A stretch of 25,316 bases of DNA, from assembly GCA_937915725.1 (NCBI GenBank), contig CALGGV010000137.1, positions 1-25,316 of the forward strand. The letters run 5' to 3'. The position numbers were made by a program, and so were the translations under genes. This DNA comes from an uncultured Selenomonadales bacterium (GTDB lineage Bacteria > Bacillota > Negativicutes > Selenomonadales > Selenomonadaceae). Position 1 is the stretch's first letter, and each line of letters begins with the position of its first letter. The notes beneath the pieces are model-generated. The model had not been told where the DNA came from, did not search any database, and worked only from the letters and a program-made list of their open reading frames with translations. This document shows positions 16,362 to 25,200 of this stretch, piece after piece.

Positions 16362-18830
16362 TTAATCGTTGCGAATAAAATCACGAATGGTTAATTTGCG
16401 CTTTTCCGAAATTTCCTTGATAGTTTCCGGCGTCATTGGCTCTCCAACTCCGCTTATTGGAATTTCTATTGTGCTGTCTGAAGAAATAATTGTGCCGTCC
16501 TGTGATTTTAAAATAACTTCCAAAGTATCGCCCTCACGCATTGGATCTGCAAAATCTGCGGGGTTGCCGTTTACTTTTATCTCAAATCCAATTCTGGTTT
16601 TAGGATTCGGCGGCTTAAAATCTACAGCAAGGAGCGCGTCACTAACCGTAATATCGCGCCGTTCAAATTTTTTGTATTCAATTCTTGCGCCGTCATTAAT
16701 CAGCGTGTTTAAATTGCCGGGTCTGCCGTTTATCATTAAATCTAAATCTGTAATTGTCGGTACGTAATATTCATCGCCGGAATAATAAATTTTCACTGAT
16801 GCATTAATTCCGGAAATATTTAAAACGTCAGAAACTTTTGGAGTATCATTTGGGAAATATTCTATATTATCGCCGTCATGAACAGGCAGTGAAAGTTTAA
16901 CTTCCATTTCGTTCATTAAAATTTTTGGCGTGCAAACGTAGCTTAAAGTTTTGCCGTTCAATCTGTAGCGGATTTTTTGTCCGGTAGGTGAATAACCGGT
17001 AAGCCTCAAAACTTCCCCAATAGTTGAGGGCAAAGAAATTCTTATATCGTCGCCGTCTTGCAAAACGCGCGTCATTAAACTAACTTCACCATTGACTATA
17101 ACTTTTGCCTTAACTTCTTCTTCGACGCCGTTAATTTTAACTTTGAAACTTGGTAAATCTGTAATGACATCTTCGAGTTTAAGTACGGGCGTTACGCCGT
17201 CCGCGCCACTTTCAACCACAATATGACAATTATTTTCAAGCGGCGTTTCAAGTGTTGCCTCTTCGCCGTTTACAGTCAATTTTGCAACTTCGCCCATGCT
17301 GCCGGGATAAAATTTCTTTTCGCCGTCAATGTGAATCATTAAACCTAGACCGGGCTTGCCGTTCAATTTACGAAGTTGAACTCCGGCATTTAAAAGCGCG
17401 TCGCTTACTGTCAATTTTTGAAAATGGAAAAGTGCAAATTCTTCGTCATTAACATAAACAGTCAAAAAATGCAAAGTGTTAATCGTGGCGATTTTTAAAA
17501 TTCCGAGCGGCGTTACAGCGTCCGGCATAAAAAGTTCACGTGGAATATTTATAATTCCTTCAACCATATCGGGGCGGCGAACACCTACGCGCATTTCCGG
17601 CATTTTCATAGCGGCGGCAACGTGTTTTGGAAGATTGGGCGTTAAAGCTCCACCGCCGACTAACATAATTGCTTGCGGCGTTTCATTTACGTTTAAATCT
17701 AAAATAGTTTTAGCGATTGAGTCCGCCAAATTTTTTACAGTTTCATCAATAGAATCAATAATTTCTTGTGCGGTAAATTCGTGCGTCATTCCCAAAATAT
17801 CTGTATAAGTTCCGTCTTCGCCGCTTGCCGCCTTGCGTTTGACTTCCTCTGCAACGTTAAAATCTAACAAATATTTTTGCGAAAGAGTTTCAGTAATTTC
17901 ATCGCCGGCTATTGGTACCATTCCATAAGCGATAACCGCGCCGCCTTTTGTAATTGCAACGTCGGAAGTTCCCGCGCCAATATCTACCAAAACTAAATTC
18001 AAATGACGCATTGTCGGTGGAATTAAAACATTAATTGCAGCTATTGGCTCCAATGTAAGGGCGCGCATATCCAAATTTGAATAGCGAAGGGCACTTTGCA
18101 TTGAATCGATAACTTGACGCGGTAAAAAAGTTGCAATGACTTTTACTTTTGCAAGTCTGCCGCGCTGTCCTATCAAACTTTTTAAAGAAATTCCGTCCAA
18201 TTCGTAACTGATAACGCTGAATCCAACGCAATAATAACTTGTTTGTTCTGAAATTAGTTGAGAATTTGCAAGTTGAGACTGGGCAAGTTGAACTCCGGCA
18301 AAATCCAAATTATTTTGGTGTTCAAGGGTAATGACGCCGCGCAATTCCATTTCAGCCTCAGCAGTCATAGTATAAAGGGCGCGTCCTGCCGCTGCAACTG
18401 CCGCGCTTGTCAGTTCACCAACTTTTTCTTCGAGTGCATTTTTAACTTGTTCAAGGACGGCGGCAACTTGTGGCACGTCGTGAATTTGCCCATCAAGCAT
18501 TGCGCGGGTTTTATGTTCCTCGCGGTGGGTTGCAATGATATTTAATTTGCCGTTTGGCTCCAATTCGGCAACAATTCCTATAACACTGCGCGTACCAATA
18601 TCCAGCGCAAATATTTTTTCTTTGCTTTTTACCTGTTGAGTAGCAAGTTTTGGAGTTTCGACTTGCGGAATTGCGGCTTGGGGAATTTCAACCTGCGGAA
18701 TTTCGGCAGTTTTTTTAGTGCGCGTACGTTTTGGCTTAGGATTTAATTCAGTTTCATTTTCGGCAGTTTTTTTAGTACGAGTACGTTTTGGTTTTTGTTC
18801 AGTATCAGTTGCAGATTTTTTTTGGGGCAT
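16362..18830 (-). CDS. FtsA-like actin-fold protein with beta-grasp-like C-terminal modules
   Basis: An 822-residue protein. Residues 1-70 are a low-complexity basic leader with a duplicated KPKRTRTKKTAE block (about 13-24 and 32-43) followed by IPQVEIPQAAIPQ-type repeats. Residues 73-450 are an FtsA-type actin fold: phosphate-1 loop ALDIGTRSV, a 1C/SHS2-like insert, phosphate-2 loop LVDIGAGTSDVAI (about 281-293) and adenosine loop IMLVGGGA (about 388-395). The remaining 370 residues hold about four or five repeats of a small domain marked by VNG and a later GD-I signature, suggestive of ThiS/ubiquitin-like beta-grasp folds. Classical FtsA is about 420 residues with a C-terminal membrane helix; no such helix is seen here. 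A role in division or as a large cytoskeletal scaffold is inferred. The ATG follows GAGGTGAAG. Confidence 0.8.
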   Translation of the reverse strand: MPQKKSATDTEQKPKRTRTKKTAENETELNPKPKRTRTKKTAEIPQVEIPQAAIPQVETPKLATQQVKSKEKIFALDIGTRSVIGIVAELEPNGKLNIIATHREEHKTRAMLDGQIHDVPQVAAVLEQVKNALEEKVGELTSAAVAAAGRALYTMTAEAEMELRGVITLEHQNNLDFAGVQLAQSQLANSQLISEQTSYYCVGFSVISYELDGISLKSLIGQRGRLAKVKVIATFLPRQVIDSMQSALRYSNLDMRALTLEPIAAINVLIPPTMRHLNLVLVDIGAGTSDVAITKGGAVIAYGMVPIAGDEITETLSQKYLLDFNVAEEVKRKAASGEDGTYTDILGMTHEFTAQEIIDSIDETVKNLADSIAKTILDLNVNETPQAIMLVGGGALTPNLPKHVAAAMKMPEMRVGVRRPDMVEGIINIPRELFMPDAVTPLGILKIATINTLHFLTVYVNDEEFALFHFQKLTVSDALLNAGVQLRKLNGKPGLGLMIHIDGEKKFYPGSMGEVAKLTVNGEEATLETPLENNCHIVVESGADGVTPVLKLEDVITDLPSFKVKINGVEEEVKAKVIVNGEVSLMTRVLQDGDDIRISLPSTIGEVLRLTGYSPTGQKIRYRLNGKTLSYVCTPKILMNEMEVKLSLPVHDGDNIEYFPNDTPKVSDVLNISGINASVKIYYSGDEYYVPTITDLDLMINGRPGNLNTLINDGARIEYKKFERRDITVSDALLAVDFKPPNPKTRIGFEIKVNGNPADFADPMREGDTLEVILKSQDGTIISSDSTIEIPISGVGEPMTPETIKEISEKRKLTIRDFIRND

Positions 18831-18870
18831 TTAAACTTCACCTCGCTTAAGATTTTCGACTTGTAACGCT

Positions 18871-18899
18871 ATTTTACAATTTTGAGAAAATCTTTGCAA
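18871..18899 (-). promoter_or_regulatory. Promoter of the FtsA-like gene
   Basis: On the - strand TTGCAA (18899-18894) and TAAAAT (18876-18871) are spaced by exactly 17 bases. They match the sigma-70-type consensus at four and five of six positions. The box lies about 40 bases before the start codon at 18830. Confidence 0.6.
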
Positions 18900-18929
18900 C
18901 ACAGCGATTATAGGTTAGGAATTTTTCAT

Positions 18930-18957
18930 AAAAAAAAACGCCGATTTTTTTCGGCGT
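18930..18957 (-). terminator. Intrinsic terminator downstream of giant gene
   Basis: ACGCCGA (18938-18944) pairs with TCGGCGT (18951-18957). On the - strand the stem is followed by nine T. It sits about 13 bases past the stop of the duplicated gene end and roughly 300 bases past the stop of the intact giant gene, so it was probably the original terminator. On the + strand it is followed by AAAAATTTTTTTT and may work both ways. Confidence 0.85.
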
Positions 18958-18970
18958 AAAAATTTTTTTT

Positions 18971-19243
18971 AGATTTTATTTATCTTCGCTGAAAGTTAAA
19001 AGGGTGGAAACCTGCGCGAGGGTAAGACGTGTTTACAAATTTCAATTTTTAAAAATTTTTTATTTTTGAAAAACGCATTTCTTTCTTTGGCGCAAAGAAA
19101 GAAACGCTTAGCAAAGAAAGAAACTGCAGATTATATCGCCATCACGGCGATAACAATCTGCGGGCGCACGTCCTGTGCGCCCATTTTTTAAATCTTTTTT
19201 ATAAACATATCCTAAAACAATTTTCAGTTTCAAAATTAGTAAC
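18971..19243 (-). pseudogene. Duplicated, interrupted 3' end of the giant RTX gene
   Basis: Bases 18971-19020 repeat the last codons of the giant gene and some 3' flank; on the - strand they read LAQVSTLLTFSEDK-stop, against LAQESTLLTFSKDK-stop in the intact gene. Bases 19219-19243 repeat the slightly earlier segment VTNFETEN without change. In the intact gene the two segments are three codons apart; here about 200 bases of unrelated structured sequence lies between them. The offset between the copies is 286 bases. This is a partial tandem duplication whose distal copy was split by an insertion, or a scar of a deleted paralogue. Confidence 0.75.
19072..19182 (+). repeat. Composite element of three hairpins (pyrimidine/purine module copy 2)
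   Basis: Three hairpins follow one another: TTTCTTTCTTT (19078-19088) with AAAGAAAGAAA (19094-19104); CAGATT...TATCGCC with GGCGATA...AATCTG (19127-19160); and GGGCGCAC (19162-19169) with GTGCGCCC (19175-19182). The last is followed on the + strand by ATTTTTTAAATCTTTTTT and so resembles an intrinsic terminator in that direction. The first module matches 4437-4480 closely, including the CGCYTAGCAAAGAAAG trailer. The element lies inside the split copy of the giant gene's 3' end. It could be a small mobile element or a non-coding RNA. Confidence 0.65.
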
Positions 19244-19261
19244 GTAAAAATTTTTTAGATT

Positions 19262-22200
19262 TTATTTATCTTTGCTGAAAGTTAAAAGCGTGGACTCCTG
19301 CGCGAGGCTTGAATAATTTTCAGTTTCAAAATTAGTAACAGCAAATTTATCTTCCATTACAGAATCAAGCGTTGTATCTTCAGTAATGAAATTATTATCT
19401 TCAGCAAACCACGCATTAACATTAATTGTGGCGTCTTTTCTATCGACAAGATTAACATTGCCTGTATATTTTTGCAAAGTAATGGAGCCACTGCCAACGC
19501 TGATAATTGTATTGCCGCCGGTTTTAGTAACAGATTTAACAGTTCCGCCGGTAATTTGCAAAGTGTCATTTTTAGTAAATCCAACAATAACATCTTTGCC
19601 ATCGCCGCTTGCATATTGATAACGAACTGCGCCGCCGCTGTTGGAAATTGTATCATTGCCCGCGCCGCCAATTACTGTAACATTTTTGCTTTTATCAACG
19701 GAAATTGAATCGTGTCCTGCGCCGCCGTAAATCGCAACATTAGCAGCGTAATTTTCGATAGTATCATTGCCGCCTTGTCCTCTCAAAATTAAATTGCTGG
19801 TAGAATTTGAATATGTATCAGCCTTTGCAGTTCCTTCCCAAATTCCGCTGTAAAGTGTTGTTGTTACAGTTCCTGCAGAATTTTTAATATTAATATTTTT
19901 TCCGGCGGCATCTTCAAGCGTAATGGAGCCACTGCCAACATTTATAATAACGTCCATACCATTAACACTTGTAGTTTTAAGGTTGCCATAGGTAATTTCT
20001 AAAGTGTCTGTTGTGCTGAATCCAACAATAGTATCTTTGCCGTCACCGCTTGCATATTGATAAACATTTTTTGTACCGTTATTTGTAATAGTATCATTGC
20101 CCTTGCCGCCGATAATTGTGCAGTTATCTGAAAAATTATCTATAGCGTCATTACCTGCGCCGCCGTCAATCACAGAATTACTTCCAATATTGTAAACATA
20201 ATCTTTGCCTTCGCCTGCGTATACCGTGACATTTTTAGCAAAGTTTTCAATAGAATCATTACCGGCTAGCGCGTGTACTTCATAACCCGCATCTTCATTT
20301 GTAAAAGAATCAGATTTTGCTGTAAGAGTGTGAATATATGGAACTTTGAAAGAAGAGGAATTTCCTTTGGCGTCAATCAAAGTAATTGTTTGCCCGACAA
20401 CATCTTTAACAGTGATTGAACTTGTACCGACGCCCAAAATAAAATCATTATCGCTAACAACTGAATTTTTGATTGTTCCTTTTGTAATTTGTAAAGTGTC
20501 ATTCGCCGCAAATCCAATTATAGTATCTTTTCCATCGCCTGCCGCGTATTTGTAAAGATTTTTACTGCCGGAATTGTTAATTGTATCATTGCCCTTGCCG
20601 CCAATAATTGTAACATTGGAGCCGCTGTTTGAAATATAATCATTGCCGGCGAACGCCTCAATTTCATAATCTTTTTCGGTATTTGTTAAAGTATCTGATT
20701 TTGCTGTACCCTGCATTATTTTTGGAACAGTTAAAGTTGAAGATTTTCCGCTGGAATCTATCAAGTTAATAGCTGTACCGCCCGTCATATTTTTGAAAGT
20801 AACAGAGCCCGCGCCAATATTCAAAATAAAATCATTGCCGCTGACAACTGAACTTTTGATAGTACCTTTTGTAATTTGCAAAGTGTCATTCGCCGCAAAT
20901 CCAATTATAGTATCTTTGCCATTGGCGGTTGCATATTGGTAAAGATTTTTACCGCCGGTATTTGTAATTGTATCATTGCCATTGCCCCCAATAATTGTAC
21001 AGTTGGAGCCGCTGTTAGTAATTTTATCTGCGCCGCCGAGTGCGTCAATTAAATATCTGTCTTTATCGTTCGACAAAGTATCAATTCGGCTTGTTCCCTG
21101 CACTAATCGTGGAATAGTGAAAACAGTTTTGGAGCCGTCCGCATTTATTACATTTACATAAGAACCCGCGTCCATATTTTTGAAAGTAACAGAGCCCGCG
21201 CCAATATTCAAAATAAAATCACTGCCGCTAACAACTGAACCGGTTATCTTGCCTTTTGTAAGGTGCAAAGTATCAGTTGAAGAAAAGCCGTAAATAATAT
21301 CTTTGCCGTCTGAAGTAGCATAATTGTAAACAACTTTTTCGCCGTGATTAGTAATTGTATCGTTGCCCGTGCCGCCTATAATTGTAACTTTGTTTCCGTA
21401 ATTTGTGATCCTGTCATTTGCGGCGAATCCTTCAATTTGATAACCGTCTTTAAGATTAGCCAAAACATCAGCCTTAGCCGTTCCTTGTACGAGTTTTCCA
21501 ACTTTTACTGTGCTTAAAACGCCCTTAGCATCAAGAACATTAACTGTTGCATCGCCCTCAAGTCCTTTGAAAGTAACTGAACCTGCGCCTATATACAAAA
21601 TAAAATCTGAACCTGTAGCAAGTGAACTTTTAATTGTACCCTTTGTAATTTGTAAAGTGTCATAAGCCGTGAATCCAAAAATTGTATCGTTGCCATCGCC
21701 GCTTGCATACTGATAAATATTACTGTTGCCGGTATTGGTAATTGTATCGTTGCCCGTGCCGCCAATAATTGTTACACTGGAGCCGCTGTTTTGGATAGAA
21801 TCCGCGCCGCCTAAGCCTTGTATAATGAAAGAATCTTCAGCATTTGTTAAAGTATCCTGTTTAGCCGTTCCTTTTAAAACATTTGCCGCATCTGCTGATT
21901 CTAAAGTTCCGTCCAATTTAAAATCTACACCTACGACATTTCTAAGCAACAAATAGCCGGTACCAACATTGACTTTGATATTTTGCCCGCTTTTTAAAGA
22001 AGAATATTTTGCGCCGGTAACTTTGACAGTATCGCCCGCGCTAATTCCGTAAATATTATCAATATCGTCTCCGGAATGATATTGAATCAAAACATTTTTA
22101 CTACTGCTTGAAAGTGAAATTATATCTTCGCCGTCGCCGCCGGTAATTGTAACGTTGGAGCCGTCACTTACAATAGAATCCCTGCTATCGCCGCCGGAAA

Positions 22201-25200
22201 TTGAAACATTATCCCCTTGATTAAAAATAGAATCTGCGCCCTTGCCGCCAATAATTGTAACTCTGGAGCCGCTGTTTGAAATTTTATCGTTAGCATCGCC
22301 GGCATTGATTGATACATTTGTACCGGAATTTGTAATTGTATCGTAACCGGAGCCACCCGCTATTGTAACAGTTAGCGCAGTGTTATTAATAATATCGTCG
22401 CCGGAGCCGCCGTTGATATAAGTATTTGTGCCGCTGTTTTCTACAGTATCGTTGCCTGTTCCCGCGTCAATGCTTACTCTGTTTCCAATATTGTAAATTG
22501 AATCGTTGCCGCCAAGTGCGGTAATGACTGCGCCTGCAACGGTATTTGTAATTGTATCTTTTCCGGAAGTTCCAACAACAGTTTTTGACGCGCCGCCTTC
22601 GATTGTGCCGCCTATCGTCAAGGTAATATTTGCGGCGTCTTTTAACAAAATGGAGCCACTTCCAACATTAACAATTAAATCATCGTCACTTTGAACAGTT
22701 GAATAATTGGCGTTGATAATTTGTAGCGTGTCATTTTCCTTGACGCCAAAAACTGTATCATTGCCGCCGCCTGAAGAATATTTTATTAAAGCCGCGCCGC
22801 TGCCCAATGTTATGGAATTTGATTTTTGACTACCGATAATATTAACCGTGCCGCTGTAATTGCTTGCGTCAACATTTTGGGCATCGCCGAAAATTTTAAG
22901 ATTTTCAGTATCTTCAAAATCTGTACCGGTTAAATCTATGCTGACACTTTCTGCGCTATATCCTGCAAGCGAAACAGTGGCGTTATTGCCGCCCGCCCAA
23001 TAATAATCCGCCTCGTTAGCAATAATAAGATTATCGTAGCCGAGTTGAAAAGTTGCAGTTTCGCTGAAATAATTATTTTCAAACTGTAAAATATTTCCTA
23101 CAGCCTCTTCAATAATAATCGTACCGTCGCTAAGTTTTAAAGAGGCGTTGCCTTCTTCATCTGTCGTGATACTTTGAAGATTTAACGCGGCAGTATTAAT
23201 TTTATCTTTGTCAAAGTCAAAATTTTGAATAACGTCGTTACCGTGTCCGGCGGCAAATAAAAATAAATCTGCGCCCTTTCCGCCAATTAAAGTATCATTG
23301 CCCTTGCCGCCCGTCAAAGTAGAATTGCCTTTGCTTGCCGTAATGATATTAGCTGAATCATTGCCTGTAAGCGTTGCATTGCCTTCAAAATTTCCGGCGT
23401 CCAAAACTTTTATATCGCCGTTGAATCTTAAATTTTCTTCATCTTGTATATCTGAATTTGTTAAATCAATATTGACAGCGTCTGCAGAAAAATTACTGCT
23501 TACCTCAACAGTAACATCACTGCCAGTCGCCCAATAATATTCATCTGTATCATTAACAGAAATGCTATCATCTGTGAATTGAAATTTTACAGCCGTATCA
23601 ACAAAATCATTTTCTAAAAGTACGGTTTTTCCGACGGCGTCTTTTAAAGTTAAATTTCCGGCGTTTTTCAGCGAAATTATAACGTCCGTATCTTCAATAG
23701 CTACATTATTAAGATTATATTTGCCGGTTTGAATAATATCTGCGCTTGAATCTGCGCCAAATTTAAAACTTTTGATAGTATTATTGGAACTTTTTTCAGT
23801 GATAAAAATTGTTGCTGAATTTTCGTCATCACTGCGATTGGTTGAAAGTTCAATTAAGTTATTGCCCGTGCCTGCGTTGATAATATCGCCCGCGCCCGCA
23901 AAAATAGTATCATTGCCGTAGCCGCCAAAAAGGGAGCCTTCATAATCTGAGGATTTATCGCCGGAATAATTTCCCTTGATAACGATATTATCTGAACTTC
24001 TGCTGACATCGATAACGCCGCCCGCCGTGTGAGTAAAAGCAACTTTTGTTGGGGAGCCGCTGTTATTTTCGCCGTCATAAGCTGTCATATCGTAGAAATT
24101 CGCCTTAGTAAAGCCGATTGATTCTGCGTCCGAATTAAAAATAACCGTACCTTCGCCACGAATTGACGCTTTACCGTCGCCAAAAGAAATTGAATTTGTT
24201 TTTACTGCCTTAATAACTTTTCCAAGTGAAGTTTGAACGCCGGTGCCGTTGTCATATTCTTCCTCGCCGTAACTGTCAAGAGTAATTGTGGCGTCATTAA
24301 GCGGCGTAATTTTTGAAATTCCGCTGTCATTTGTTTTTACGACAATATCAGATTTTGAAACAATATCATCTTGTCCCGTGCCCGCGCTTATTGTAACTTC
24401 AGCTGAAGTTTCTTCGATAACAACATTATCGCCGGCTGTACCTAAAGAAATATTTTTATTGCCGGTGGCGGCGGCTGTAACAACAACGATATTATCGCCC
24501 GCGCTGTTCAGTGTAAGATTTTGGTCGCCGCCCTCAAGTGAAATTCTTTTTCTGTAAGTTGAGGAAGAAAAATTATAATTTGCGGGTGAAGAATTTTTAT
24601 TGTTAAGATAAAAAGTTAAATTTAAATTGTAATTAACGTCCGCATCAAAAGTTGTAAGCGGCGTTTTTAAATTTGTATAATTTGAAGGCTGTTTAGCGAT
24701 AGTGTTAAGAATTGTATCAATATCTGAAGTTGAATCAAGGCTGAAATAATTTGAGTTGTAAGTGTAAACAACGCCATCTTCATCAGATATGATTGTTCCC
24801 GCGCCGTCCAAAACAAGTGTAACAGTTTCATCATCATCATTGGTAACTTTGTAAGTTCCTGCCGAGTCAACCCAAAAAGTTGAATCTGCGCTAAGATATT
24901 TTATTGAAGTTAAACTGTCGCTCGGGATAATAATTGCGCCGTCAGTATCGCCGGATAATTTATATTCGCGTTCATTGATATACACAACAACATTTGAGGA
25001 ACTGCCGGGAATAGAAATAGCCGCGCCGTTTAAATCGCCGTTGACTGAATCGCCGTTTTCAAGCCCATAAAAATTATAAATTCCTTCAGAGCCGCCATAA
25101 ATTGAAATTGTAGCACCGGAACTAATAACTTTATCAATCGCCACTTCATAACCGTTGACGCTCAAAGTTGCATCGCCGCTAAAAGAAATTGCGCCGTCAA

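Larger units (their letters stand above)
18831..19261. other. Intergenic region between FtsA-like gene and giant gene
   Basis: This 431-base gap contains, from left to right, the FtsA-like promoter, a terminator, a partial duplicate of the giant gene's 3' end, about 200 bases of structured sequence, and a second duplicated fragment of the same 3' end. No complete gene is seen. Confidence 0.75.

Noticed and set aside
16369..16767. 132-codon open frame antisense to the FtsA-like gene
   Set aside because: It is a shadow of a long, well-supported coding frame, with no ribosome site or recognisable domain. Other frames opposite pyrG, ligA, ubiD and the giant gene are rejected for the same reason.
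19470..21880. Tandem DNA repeat as a CRISPR, integron or satellite
   Set aside because: The 387-bp period is a whole number of codons and lies entirely in one open frame, so it reflects protein modules.
25163..25165. TTG as the start of the giant protein
   Set aside because: The upstream frame is open to the edge and encodes the same kind of beta-rich, Asp/Gly/Thr-rich sequence (for example TGEDDGVIFTTN). There is no ribosome-binding site before 25165.
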